A stretch of DNA of 64,000 bases from positions 2,080,187 to 2,144,186 of the forward strand of contig JAKSZT010018048.1 of assembly GCA_026826555.1 (NCBI GenBank). Direction: 5' to 3'. Shown piece by piece: positions 47,233-58,979 of this stretch. The position numbers were made by a program, and so were the translations under genes. Under the pieces are notes generated by a model, which saw only the letters and a list, made by a program, of their open reading frames with translations, was not told the origin of the DNA and searched no databases. Position 1 is the first letter of the stretch, and every line of letters starts with the position of its first letter. This DNA comes from Tolypeutes matacus (Eukaryota; Chordata; Mammalia; Cingulata; Chlamyphoridae).

Positions 47233-48640
47233 CTTAGGAAATTTTGCCTTGGTCAGGAGAGGCAGACAAATAATCCCTAAAAATATGGAGAATCAACATG
47301 CAGAAGAAATTAGCCTAAGTACATTTATTGTCTCACAATAATCAATTTTATTCTCTATAGTTTGTTTAGGACAGTAGTATTTAATATAATGTTTCCCCAT
47401 GCTTTTTATCTCTCTGCTGGTGAAACTTATTTCTAGGGTAGTGGTTGCAGTGATTTATAATCTCTAAGAGTTTATGCCTATGTTTGCATTTGTTGATATC
47501 ACTAACTATTCAGTGGATCTATTTGAAGATAAAGATTTGCCTGGAAGATTAAAACATTTAATATGGGTAATTTCTATGCATCCCTGTCTCATTAGTAATA
47601 TTCCATAGATGTTTATTTTTATTGTTATATGATGACCAAACTGAATCTGAGAAGAGAAAGGAGGGTACTATTTATTCAGAGTATCTAAAATTTTTATAAT
47701 CATTTATAATCCATTCCCTGACCACCAGTTAGAAAATTATTTTAATCTACATTTTACACAGTATGACTTTTGATATTGATTTCATTTTAAATTGACCTTT
47801 AATGATTCCTCTTTCTTATAACCACATTTTCATAGGTTGTATCTATAAACTTCTAAGCAACTGTTAATATATACCCGTTTAATTTTGACATTTTATTATT
47901 CAACATGTCTTTGCCAATTTTAATATTTTCTTAGATGCTTTCTGGTTTCATTGTGTTTGTTCAGTAACCTAGATTAAATAATCAACTAAGTGATTTATAT
48001 TAACACTACCTTTCTTTTATTTATAATTTATTTTATCATTTATATTATATATATATATAACATACTGCAATTCTCATTGAAACATTGCAAAATGGGAAGT
48101 AAAATAAGCAGTATAAAAGAGTAGTTAACTGAAAGGCCAATGACACATATTAAGCCCTGAAAATGTAAATAGAAGAGTGGGTATTCAATGTCAGATTTGT
48201 GTGTTCAGCTAATACACAGAGCATTTCTTCCAGCACATCTCCTTACCCTAATGAGATTCAGTTTCCCACCACCCCAATGCACACTACTCATTCAGGTTCA
48301 ATATTCACCACCACAACACTATTCAAGGTTTCTGAAAACTGCAGGATCCATGAGATGCCAATTTCTGCGTCCCTTATTAAATCACGATGATCCAGAGATA
48401 AAACAACTCTTCATTGATATCCTACATATTCATTATTAGGAGGGCCATGAGAGTCTTTCAAAACTATTCCTTATTGCTCCATATTTTAATATACTTAAGC
48501 TTACTCAATAGTATATAACTTCAACTGAGGATTATTTACTGTGGTCTGTGTTTCAATCCCTTAAGAAGAGTAAAATATCTGTATTGCCTCAGTCTCTACT
48601 CAATGTCAGCATAAACTGTCTTTATCCATTTACAAAAGGA
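47233..48640. other. 5' flank of the OR14 relic, nothing assigned
   Basis: AT-rich DNA upstream of the minus-strand receptor relic. It would hold the former promoter and 5' non-coding exons, but no site can be assigned. A (TA)n run lies at 48045-48060. Short frames at 48188-48439 lack family resemblance. Confidence 0.45.
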
Positions 48641-48642
48641 TT

Positions 48643-49262
48643 GTGATGGACAATGCTCATCCCCAAAACCAGAGAGTATCTACAACTGTGAATGAGACAG
48701 TTCCATCCATCTGCCCCATGGGATCTAAGCACCCCCTCATTCAGAAAAAGGAGTGGGCATCACCATTCCTAAAATCCTCAAGATTGAGGAATGAACAAAC
48801 ATAAGGGAGGAATGCAACTATGGACTAAAATAGACATTATTCTAACAATGGAAGAAAGTCTATCATTGATATAAAGGTGGTGGTCACCAGAGGTTCTGAG
48901 GGGAGGGAAAGGGAAGAATAGGTATAACATGGGGCATTTTGGGGCCATTGGAATTGTCCTTTATGATATTCCAATGATGGATATAGGCTATTATAAATTT
49001 TGTCAAAACCCATATAATTTTGTGGTGTAAATTATAAACTATAAAGTAAACTACAGACCATGGTTAGTAGCAATACTTCAATATGTGTTCACCAATTTTA
49101 ACAAATGTACCTCAGTAATCAAAGATGTTGTTAGTGGGGAAAAGTGTGGAAAGGGGAGGGCATGGGGTATATGGGAATTCCCCTATATTTTTGATGTATC
49201 ATTTATGTAATCTGAAGCTTCTTTGAAAAATAAAATAAAATAAAAAAATAGTGAAAAAAAAA
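48643..49262 (+). mobile_element. Truncated L1 3' UTR insertion
   Basis: The text 'agtatctacaactgtgaatg' to 'gtaatctgaagcttctttga' plus an A-rich tail (49229-49262) matches the plus-strand L1 3' terminus at 37905-38490, block by block. No clear target duplication seen. Confidence 0.8.
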
Positions 49263-50340
49263 TCTAAGATATTTTTGTCCTAATACATTTAGAATTTCAA
49301 TATATTATAAAATAGCTCTTAAATATTTTTACTCATCTTCCCCCTTATCTATGTTCTTAGGGTGAATGGAACTAAGAATCTAGGAATCTTTAATTTTCAC
49401 AGAAATACCCACTTTGAGGGATAGTTGCTTTATCCTCTTTTGTTTGTTTTTTGTTTTAATAAGTTCATACAGTTCTACTGCTAGCTCTGTAGTTCTCTCT
49501 GTATGCTCTTAGAGCACTTTAAATAGTGCTAGATTTTGGGGGGCGCTAGAAGGGATTAAAAGACCCAAAACATTAAACTGTAATTGTGTAAATTCTGTTA
49601 ATCACTTCTTTAATTTTTTTTAAATCCACAGAAATCATTCCATTTCCCTTGTTTTTCTTCAGGACGTTTCTCTTCAGAGGTCAAGTGTTTACTTGGATAA
49701 TAATGAAAAAAGCCCTCCCATGTTGCAGTAAACATGACCATATTTTGTGTGGGTTTTTTTTTTTTTTTGACCCTGACTTGAAGAGACATTTTGCCTCTTA
49801 TCTATTCTTCAAAGAAAAATATATTCTGTTCTCTACTGCCACAGGTACAAAGTCCTCTAACAATATAAATAGTTGAATATTAAAAAAAAACACTTCACTC
49901 TGATCAAGATTTGGCTTAGCAAACATATACTGTACACACTAATTGAATTTGGCACAGAGATTGAAAATCATTGCACTACTGTTGGTAGAAAGACATGAGC
50001 AAATGCATCCCCTTAAAAATGAATGAAACAGTTGTAAATGTTTTAGGCTATGAAACTTAGGTGTACAGGAAAACATAATGTACTTTTCCATAACTGACGT
50101 AGTTTGTATCTGAAGTGTCTCCTGGCAGAAAACATAAACTTACATCTTGTAGCATACTCATAGTTTCATGGTTTCAAAATATCCTGCCAGCTGACTAATT
50201 TTATTACAGATATGATGTGATTTTGCTATGTTTTATTTTATCCTTCATGTTTACAGTTCAAATATTTCTGGAATCCCATGCACCAGCAATGAAGCTAGTC
50301 TGATGACTAATTAATTTATATTTGTGGGGGGGGGGGGGTG
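49263..50340. other. Intergenic DNA, nothing assigned
   Basis: No gene or repeat family recognised. A run of 13 G lies at 50326-50338, immediately before the MER5A copy. Confidence 0.5.
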
Positions 50341-50348
50341 GCTTAGGC

Positions 50349-50489
50349 CAGTGATTTTCAGTGTGGTCCCCAGGTAAGCAGCATCAGCATCACAATCATC
50401 TGGGAACTTTTTAGAAATGCAAATTCTCAGGCCCCATCCCAGATCTGAATCAGAAACTCTGGGGTAGAGTTAAAGGTTGAGTACCTCTG
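50349..50489 (+). mobile_element. MER5A-type hAT (Charlie) DNA transposon fossil
   Basis: It starts with the hAT terminal repeat 'cagtgattttcag', then 'tgtggtcccc', 'agcagcatcagcatcac', 'ctgggaac', 'ttagaaatgcaaattctcag' and 'gaatcagaaactctgggg', and ends 'ggttgagtacctctg'. These are the MER5A blocks in order, with an internal loss (141 bp against about 189). An 8-bp target duplication is visible with one mismatch, GCTTAGGC (50341-50348) and TCTTAGGC (50490-50497), as expected for hAT. Confidence 0.92.
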
Positions 50490-51340
50490 TCTTAGGCAGT
50501 AAGATATTTACCATATTGTTCTCTGGTGATATAATGCTCTGAGCAACTTATAGAAGAAATAGAGGAAATATGGTCAAGAACACATTGTCATCCAAAGAGG
50601 AATAACATAATCATCCTCCTATTGTTGTAAATGTTCTCAATGTTTTCTAAAATTATAAATCAGAGAAGGCAGAGTGGGCCAGCCTAAGAGAAAATGTATC
50701 CTCTATAACAACTTTGAATGCTAGCTATAAAACTGTTTAGCTTTTATTTTTTTTTTAATTGCAACTTACACATTTTTCTCTCAATGAGACTATTGGGGGC
50801 TCAAATTAGCTTAGGGGACAAGAGACGATAAATTGTTGTTTTTAAAATATGTTTTTGAAGTGTTCTTTTAGACAGTGATAAGGTGAGATACCATCAGCAC
50901 ACAGTGAACAAATCCAGATAAACGATTTACTATCTCCAAAAAGATGGGAGTAGAGGAAGGGGTGGTTTGTGGGAGACTGACCTTGATTTTATCTCTTATT
51001 TTCAATGAGATTTCTGCTTTCCATTCCATTCTGCAACTGTGAATTGCACCTCAGTGAACTCTTTAAAAAGAATATCAATAAAGATGCTTTGCTTTGCTTT
51101 GCATCTGTAAGCCATACAGAAGTTAATGTTCTGCTATCTCTCACCTTCCAACTCTTCTAACTATGCTTGGCAGCAGCAAAAGGGAAGCAGCTGATACAAA
51201 TCAAAGAAGCAATTAAATAGAAAAATTTATTTCCCTCTTCTACTTACTGGATAAGATAATTTAGACAAAGTGAAAATAATCTCTTGGGTGCTGAGGTAAA
51301 ATAAGATGCTTCCTGGCAGTCCTCTGCTCCAAATCCTTAA
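50490..51340. other. Intergenic DNA, nothing assigned
   Basis: No gene or repeat family recognised. A small 'tgctttgctttgctttgc' run is at about 51084-51101. Confidence 0.5.
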
Positions 51341-51345
51341 CTGAT

Positions 51346-51896
51346 TGTATTAGTCAGCCAAAGGGGTACTGATGCAAAATACCAGAAATCAGTCGGTTTA
51401 CTTAAAGGGTATTTATTTGAAGTAGAAGCTTCCTTCGCCAAAGTGTGTTGCCACATGTTGGAGCAAGATGGCTGCCGATGGCTGCCAGGTTCAGCCTTCC
51501 TGGGCTCCTCTCTTCCAGGGACTTGCCTCTCTCTGGGTTCAGGCTTACTTTACTCCACAAGGCCAGCTGTAGACTATCAAGCAAATGGCTTGTCTCTTTT
51601 CCCAGGGCCTTCTCTCCTTCCTCATGACCAAGCTCCTCTGTATACTTACTTCCCGGGGCTCCAGCTCAAGATTCCAACATCAGAACTCCAACTCAAAGCT
51701 CCAACTCTGTCCTTTGCCATTTCTTTATCTTTTAGTCCCCACCCACGGAGGGGTGGGGCTCAATGCCCTACTGATATGGTCCAGTCAACACCCTAGTCAT
51801 AACTTAATCATGCTCAGATGAATAGACCAGTTTACAAGCATAATCCAGTATCTATTTCTGGAATTCATAACTATATCAAACTGCCAAACTGCTACA
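51346..51896 (-). mobile_element. Solo LTR, MaLR/ERVL-like, with 5-bp target duplication
   Basis: 551 bp flanked by CTGAT at 51341-51345 and 51897-51901. In its own orientation it begins TGTAGCAG and ends ACTAATACA, with perfect TG...CA ends. It contains 'gttgagccccacccct', a TATAAA-like 'ctaaaagataaaga' and an AATAAA near the 3' end. It is the most complete copy of the family also seen at 17676 and 24353. Minus-strand open frames within it have no retroviral features. Confidence 0.88.
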
Positions 51897-52184
51897 CTGA
51901 TACTCAGAAACATGGAGGTACATCAAGATTTTGAAAGCATAGTGAAAGTAAGAGGATGGTCTTTTTCTGCACTGGAAATAAAGGAATGGATGGTGAATTA
52001 CTGTGTGTGTATATATAAATACACACATATATAATGCATTTTCAAATATCACAAAATTAAAGAAAAACAAGATTTAATATGCTAGTTTATTGCACTGGTT
52101 GACAATGGTGTACAAAAAGAGTAGTGAATGGTATTACTACCTGCTCAAATAACACAAATGTAGATTTTTTTTTTTCGTCCACAC

Positions 52185-52405
52185 AATTTCAGGTCAAACA
52201 AGAATTCTCCCCAAAGTTTAGATTGAGTGTTTGCTCCAAGCAAACCTGTGAAGTTGTAATGATTACCTTGTTATGGATGATCACACTCAAGCACAAAGAA
52301 TTTCAGCAAGTTGACAAAGTCTACAGTTAGCAATTGCTGGGTGTAAAGATTCATAATCAGGCCTGCCTGATTCCAAATTTCACACTCTTTCCACCTGACC
52401 CCTCC
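52185..52405 (+). repeat. MIR SINE
   Basis: The 3' half shows the MIR pattern of 'cacactcaagcacaaagaat' (for 'actgaggcacagag'), then 'gcaagttgacaaag', 'caggcctgcctgattccaaa' and 'acactctttccacc'. It is diverged, as expected for this ancient mammalian family. Confidence 0.75.
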
Positions 52406-53938
52406 ATACTGGAATGGAATTCTTGTTATTTAGAGAAGACTTCCCCCAAGAGCTAACACTATCTTTTCCTTTTCTCTCCTTTTGGTCAACTTGATATCTC
52501 CTTAATGACAATTATCCAGAGAACTGGGGAGATCCTGAGATCTTGGTGGAGATGACAGTGTACTGTGACCTCTAACATTAAAACACATTTGGAAGTGGCA
52601 CTGGCACTTCCTTTTAGGAGCTCAAAAAGTTGTTGTAAAGTGAACATAGCCCATGGGCTTATTGAAGATGCAATGTGATTTTCATTTTTTTTCTCCTTGA
52701 GATGGGGTAGGAAAAGAAACAATACTTGAAGAACTCTCTGCATATTACCCTCTTTTCATCTGATGCCAGGATCTGAGAACTGAAGTACTTTACTGAGCTC
52801 TACATATTTTGTTAATTCAAGACCACACTTCTGTGAGTTTGGTCTCTGGGCCTTTGGGATTCTGCCTGTCAGCATTTCAATATAAGTTGAAAGTGAATGT
52901 TGAATATTTATTTAATACTAATGACCCCTACTAAGGACTTCCTTTGTCAGATGTGATTTCTTCAGCTTCATTCTATTGTGCTCTATCATTTCTGTAACTT
53001 ACAACCATGTCGATGATATTGAATATAAGAAACCTTCTTATTTAGTTTATTTTTCCTCACCACTTCCAGCAGAATTCTAATTGATTTTTAGATTATATCC
53101 TTAGTCTTTGTACATACCATATTTATACAGTAGTTATTTTTTATGGATTACATTGACTGCCAAATGTATTTTTAATTTTATCAATACTATAATATTACGA
53201 ATACAATTACATAAATATAGAGTGATTGTATATTTAGTTTTGTTACTTTGGATCCAAAATACTAGAGTGTAAATGATGTTTGTGGCAATTCAATATTTAG
53301 AAATTATCTTTATTAACACTCAAGTGCATACTTTAGGAGTAAAATGAAGGAATGTATATGTGTGTACATGTATATGCATATTTAATTAAAAACAATGGGA
53401 ACAATAAATCACAAATCACTTTTAAAATTTATTTTTTATTTTCAGCCATATACAGGGATCATTTACATGAGATCAGAATTTTTTTCCCTCTCTCTTCTTG
53501 GTTCCTGCTCTTCACATTTCACATGTAGTTATATTCTTCAGTTTGTATGTAGTGTGAAAATCTTCTCTATGATAGCTTAATTAATTGTGATATCATGAGT
53601 AGACATCATGACTAGAGGTGGTAAATATAAATCCAAACTAAATTAAGTACTGAATAAACTCCAAATCTCTGAGAGTATAATCATGTAAATATGAACTGAA
53701 GAAAAATATTAAAAAAATTAAATTATTACAATTATTTTTAAATTGTTCATCCAAAATCGATGCAAATGGCTACAACCTTTTCTAGTTTGCCAAGGTAGAT
53801 GATGTACTTTGATTTGGATGCCTGGCATCCATTCTTCCATCTCCTATTAATTGTATCCCTGTTCTCCTCTTAGCTACCCAATACAACCTAGTTCTTTTCA
53901 AAGTATTTCCAGTGGGGTTGACTCCATTCCTTCCTCAA
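52406..53938. other. Intergenic DNA, nothing assigned
   Basis: No gene or named repeat recognised. 53770-53955 and 54271-54500 read as one continuous older sequence split by the L1 tail at 53956; it may be an ancient DNA-transposon-like repeat, but I cannot name it. Confidence 0.45.
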
Positions 53939-53955
53939 GAGGAGATCATATGGCC

Positions 53956-54253
53956 TGAGTGATATTGCAATGACAGATACAAGCCATTATATACCCTGCC
54001 ATAACCTACAGAATTGAGTGGGAGAGAGTGTAAACTACCATGTAAACTATAATCCATGCTTAGTGGCAATGCTCCAAAAATGTATTCATCAATTGCAATG
54101 AATGTACCACTATAATGAAAGAAGTTGTTAATGTGGGGAAAAGTAGGAGGTGTGGGGAGTGGGGTAAATGGGAAACCCTTATTTTTTTATGTAACATTTT
54201 ATATAATCTAAGTATCTTTTAAAAATAAATAAATATATATATATATAGAGAGA
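53956..54253 (+). mobile_element. Truncated L1 3' end insertion with target duplication
   Basis: About 298 bp from 'tgagtgatattgcaatgaca' match the plus-strand L1 terminus at 38197-38480, ending in (AAAT)n/(AT)n. Direct repeats flank it: 'gaggagatcatatggcc' at 53939-53955 and 'gaggaagtcatatggcc' at 54254-54270 (15 of 17 identical). Confidence 0.88.
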
Positions 54254-54270
54254 GAGGAAGTCATATGGCC

Positions 54271-55094
54271 TTAGCCTTAGCCAACCACTATCTTGCATAT
54301 TTCAGGCAACAGTGATTGGATCAGAGGTGGGCCCATGACTTATTCAGGACCACTGATATAATAAGACCTTGTTGGAAATCCTAGGGAAGGCACTCTCATT
54401 CATTGCCACTGAACTTCTAGGTGAGACAAGATAAATTCTGGATTTAATGCAGTCATGATAGAAACATAAGAGAAGAGCTGTTTAAGAACAAAGCTATCAA
54501 GCAGAAAAGAAAACAACTAGGTGGAGGTAGTGTCTTCGTAACATCAAACTATACCCAAAGTGAGCTCTACCACTCTGATCTTCCCATTCACAAGAGCCCA
54601 TAAATTCTCTCTTGGCATGTGGATTGCACTTTCTGATATGTGTAGCTGAGATCCAATATGATTGACCAATATGAAGAGGGCAAATAAGGGGATGGAAATT
54701 CTTAAGTTTCTCACTATGGGGATTCTCATCACAGAAGAGCAATAACCTTCCAGTATAACAGCAAATCCTGAGCCTGAACAATGAAGACATTATTGATGGA
54801 AAAGGTGAGAAAATTTTGCCATGTGCAAAGGCACATTTGCTATATAGGAGGTAGCAGGCCAAGAACTGCCTTCAATATCCATAATACCATTCATTACACA
54901 AGCCCAGTTAAAATATTATTCATTCAAGTGTGTGTAGATTACACAATCCAATTGTCTGTCTAGATTTTCTATTATTTAATCAGCTGTCTTGGTGATGTAT
55001 GGCTAGAGTTCTCTTTAGATGCTAGAAGTATTGTAAAAAATCTATCAATATAAAAGAAAAAAGATGACATAAATATAAATTTATTTTTTCTTAT
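54271..55094. other. Intergenic DNA, nothing assigned
   Basis: Continues the older sequence interrupted at 53956, then AT-rich DNA. A 121-codon minus-strand frame (54497-54862) has no recognisable domain and I do not treat it as a gene. Confidence 0.5.
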
Positions 55095-55330
55095 TTTTAA
55101 TTGCTCTGAAAGATAACTGCCTACAGCAAGAACAGCTTAATAACAATGTATTTTGTATCTATAGAATATTTTACATTTGTAAAAGTAAAATGTATGACAA
55201 CAATGGCCCAAAGAATGGAAGGGAAGAATTGGGAGAATACTCCTGTTATTTATGGAAGGTGTATAGGAGTAAGTGGAAAGGATATGAATATAGGTAAGAC
55301 TTCTCTGAAAATACTTTTTATAAAGCTTTG
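55095..55330 (+). repeat. Old L1 inter-ORF fragment
   Basis: 'taacaatgtattttgtatct', 'aaaagtaaaatgtatgacaa' and 'caatggcccaaagaatggaa' follow the inter-ORF block of old L1s. The first part is also seen at 44268-44300. Confidence 0.65.
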
Positions 55331-56507
55331 ATTTTGAACGGTGCGAATGTTTTACATATTCAAAATATGATTGAGTTAGAAAGGATGACAAGACAGACAC
55401 TCAATTGAATACAAATAGATAAAAGTGAACTTAAACATATTTAAAATAACCACCCAGAAAAAAGTAATTTAGTTAAGCAGCTTTCAAACTCTTCACCCAC
55501 AGTGAATGTATTGTAAGAGAAATAAGAACTTCAAAAATTTACAGAGTAAGTTTGTTGAGTGGTATTTGTACCTTGTCTGATTTTTTTGAGTACTATAGGA
55601 TAGAACATTTAGTATATACATTTTTGTTAGGAACTATGGCTCTCACTGTGGGAGAAACAAGAGGAAAATATGGAATTAGTTATATTCATGAAGCCTGTGG
55701 TATTAGGATTTTTTGTAGGATAAATTGATTATTGAAATATATTTTCTTTTCTGACTGTTAAAAGGCAGTAGAATCAATGATGTTTCCATCACAATGAGCA
55801 CACTGAGCATCAAGATCTCAGTTTCTAAACATTATTCTCTACTAAAAGTAACCAAGGCTCCTTGGAGAAATTGATGGTTCTACAGCAGCGATAAAAGAAA
55901 GTGTAAGTTGAACCTGGAACATCTTGTTGCATAAATCAAGAATGTTTTCAAAGACAAACAGGACATTTTGAAAGAGACTATAGCTGACTTTCCTGGCACT
56001 ACCTTTGGCACTGAGCATCACCATAATAATTAATATAAATTATGACACAATGGATTAAATGAATCTATGGAAGCATACTAATACTCAAATAAGAAGGATG
56101 AGAAATTTTTCTCTATAGAAGAATTCTAGCTACTAAATATAAAAGTAATGATAAAGTTAAAAAATCACCCTTTTAAAACTGCCAATATAATAATTGATAG
56201 TAGGCAAGTAGTATCAATGGATTCTCAAACCATTGTGTACAAAGTTGCTAGGGAACAAAATATTCAGCCAGTATTGGTTGAATTCTCCACAGTTTACTTT
56301 TAAATACTTTTAATTTTAAAAATGCACTTTCATAATCAAGAGATGTGGTGCACAGCACGTTAACTAAAAGATCAAACTGGGCATCACCAATAATGGAACA
56401 AGTGAGCACAATATGCCACTTGACATGTTATAATGGCAAGTATATAACATCACCTATATGATATTTTTACCTAAAATATTTAATCTTAATCCATTCATGA
56501 AGAACAC
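55331..56507 (+). repeat. Possible old L1 3' UTR; partly unassigned
   Basis: From about 55750 to 56505 the phrasing ('ggcatcaccaataatggaac', 'aacatcacctatatgatatt', 'ttaatccattcatgaagaac') resembles the 3' UTR of old L1ME-type elements as I remember them. I cannot align it to another copy in this window, so the call is tentative. 55331-55750 is unassigned. Confidence 0.4.
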
Positions 56508-58979
56508 AAGGAGGAGCATTATGGGAACATGGTCAACAGGTTAGACATATAATTCTTAGCTCCCACTAAAACAACAAAGAAAAAGCCAGAGACTGCCATG
56601 GGGACCTGCTTTAGGGCACAGGAAACCAGGACACTGCTTACTAACTCCCTAAAGAGTTAGGGTCAGTGACACGAAGAAGCCAAAACAAGTAATCATGAGT
56701 TATTAAACCTCCTGGCTGCCAGGAAGGGCTCCTCTCCCCCAGCCCCCAGGATATTAAGCTAGGGTAAAACTCCTGGGGAATTTTACCTAACTGAGAGTAC
56801 AGCAGACGTCTACCTTCATGGGAAATGCTCTGAGTCATATAGGAGGGTACTGACCAGATAGGGAAGCCAGGAATAATCAGAGGTTGCTTACCTCAGTGGC
56901 TGGAAGCTGCCCTCAGGGCAGACAGACTAGGTGGAGAGCCAGCTCCTTGCTCCAAAGGCAGATTCCCTGTGAGGAAGAGGGGTTGGGAGAGTGGAGAGCA
57001 ATTTTTGGTGGTGAGTTTAGCCAGCTGGGCACCCTTTGAATACTGGAAGGGACCCGGACTCAACAAGGAGAGGGGAGGGGGTTTGTCTCAGGCTGGTGGT
57101 CACACCCAGCCACCTAGGTAAAGAAATTACATCAGTGAAGAGGCAAAGACAGGCAGCAATAAGCACCACTCCAGCTGACTGCAGGGAATCTAATCTGCCC
57201 AAGGGAAAAGGATCAGATAGTCTTCTGAAAGACAGATCAATCCAAGGACTGAAAATAGCTCAGTTGAAGAATTCCTGCCTAGTACATATGAGGTCCCTGG
57301 TTCGGTTTCTGGCTATTCCTTGAGAAGAGATCCACCAGGTTATCAGGTATCCAGCTGAAACTTTGTGACAGGGAACTTATAGACATTTTCTTTGTATTAG
57401 CTTTTCTTGGATCTCTTTAAAAAAAAAAAAAGGTTATTTTCTTTTATTTTCCTCACTTTACTCACTAAAACCCATTTCAAAACCTACAGAGGGCAGGCTG
57501 CAGGGTGAGTGATTTAGAACACCAGCAGCCTGAGAAGATCCTTAGGGGTCTAAGAAAGAAGGCTGTTTTTCCGTGTTTCTTATTTTTTTCTTTTTGTCTC
57601 TTTTTCTTTAAAAAATGAGTTGCTGCTGTCTTGTTTCTTCCTTGTTTTGTATCCCCTCCCTTTCTCTGCTTATTTCTTTTTTCTTCTTCTTCTTCTTTTA
57701 TTCTCTTGGTTACTGATCTATTCTATCTACGCTATTTCTTTTCACTCCTTCATCTTTATATCTTTTGTTTTTTGTTGCTGTTCTTTCATTCCACCTCTTT
57801 TATTTGGTCTCCAGTTTTTCTTGTTTGTATTTCTCCCTTTCTCCCTTTTTCTCTGTATATTTTCTCTTTTTTACTTTTTTCTTTATCTTTTCTGTTTTCT
57901 TTCCCCTCTTCTCACCATACCAGCATTTTAATTCATTCTCTATGTTTTTTCTCTGTTCTGTTTCTTGTTTCATGGTTTCTATTCCACTTTCCTAATCTTA
58001 TTCCTCTGTGCTTCTTACTCCTGTTAATTTTTCAACTTCCTAGGTCTTGTATGGTTGCACTCCTACCTTTTACTATTATCATTACTATTATTCTTTTTGT
58101 CTTCCTATCTCTTTCCTTTTCTTTGGTCTTAATTTTTTTTTCTTTCAAAGGAACAAAGGCTCTCTCACAAAAAAACGGCTGAGTGGGGAAAAGATACTGC
58201 TCAAGTGTGCTGTTTGGGGAACCCACAGAATAGGAGGCTTCAGGGCATTGATCTGGAGGGAGCTGAATGGAGAGATAAATTCCTCAAGGTGCTGCTGGCT
58301 TGCTTCTTGGTTACTGTGTTCCTTCATCCTTGATTTCCCCTTTTCTGTATATATTGATTTTGTATACCAACACTATCTCTTTTCCTTTCCTCATCATTCT
58401 AGCTTATGTTCTCTGTTGTTCTTACATTCCACCTCTCTTTTTTTTAGTCCTCAATTTTTCTGATTTTCATTGCTAACTTGTCTATTATGTTTTCTTTCCT
58501 TATTAACTTTTTTCTTTTTGACTTTTCTTTTCTCTTTCTCTCTCTCCTCATCATACTGGCCTTTTAATCCATTCTACATATATTTCTCTATTTGGTTTCC
58601 CATTTCATTGTTGGTACCCCACTTTTTTATTCCTATTACTCTACACTGCTTACATGATTTAAATATTCATTTTCCAAGGTCTGAAATGGTTCCTCTCTAA
58701 CAATTACTATTATTGTTACTATTATCCTTTTACTTTTCTTACCTCTTTCACTTTCTCTGGCCCTAATTTTTTTTCCTCCAAGGGAATGTAGACAACAGCC
58801 ATGAAATAGAATAAGCAGAACAAAGTGTCGAAGAGAAAACTTAACACACAAACACAAACATCAATTAAATAAAACCATAGAGTAAAGAGAGAAGCTAAAC
58901 AACTGAATAAACCCATCAAGATAAAAAAATGACCAGAAAGCAATAAAAAATTACAAACCATACTAAGAAACATGAAGAC
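56508..58979 (+). repeat. L1 5' UTR (~2.5 kb) with duplicated pyrimidine-rich unit
   Basis: It starts near 'aaggaggagcattatgggaa' (start uncertain by some tens of bp) and runs to the ORF1 ATG at 58980. 56580-57400 is GC-richer. Then two T/C-rich units, about 57560-58160 and 58285-58790, repeat the same order of blocks, each ending 'tctttggtcttaat...aaaggaac' or 'tctctggccctaat...aagggaat'. A SINE-like insert lies at 57245-57325. Large open frames here (57620-58463) are low-complexity artefacts. Confidence 0.75.
57245..57325 (+). mobile_element. tRNA-like (DAS-type SINE head) inside the L1 5' UTR
   Basis: It contains an A-box TAGCTCAGTTG (57256-57266), a perfect fit to the Pol III consensus, and a B-box GGTTCGGTTTC (57299-57309, 9 of 11). 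They are spaced 43 bp start to start, as in tRNA genes. The order 'gcctagtacatatgaggtccctggttc' resembles the DAS SINE head at 17116-17236 when reversed. The rest of the SINE and its tail are not clear. Confidence 0.6.

Noticed and set aside
54497..54862. 121-codon minus-strand open frame with several Cys and His
   Set aside because: No domain, no orthologue that I recognise, no good context, and overlapping frames of similar length. Most likely chance.
57256..57309. Possible genuine tRNA gene
   Set aside because: Only the A- and B-box half is preserved. The acceptor stem does not pair, and the text resembles a SINE head.
57620..58463. Long overlapping plus-strand open frames rich in Phe, Leu and Ser, looking like a membrane protein
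   Set aside because: They arise from the T/C-rich L1 5' UTR tract; overlapping frames are all open because of composition, and related L1 copies do not keep them.
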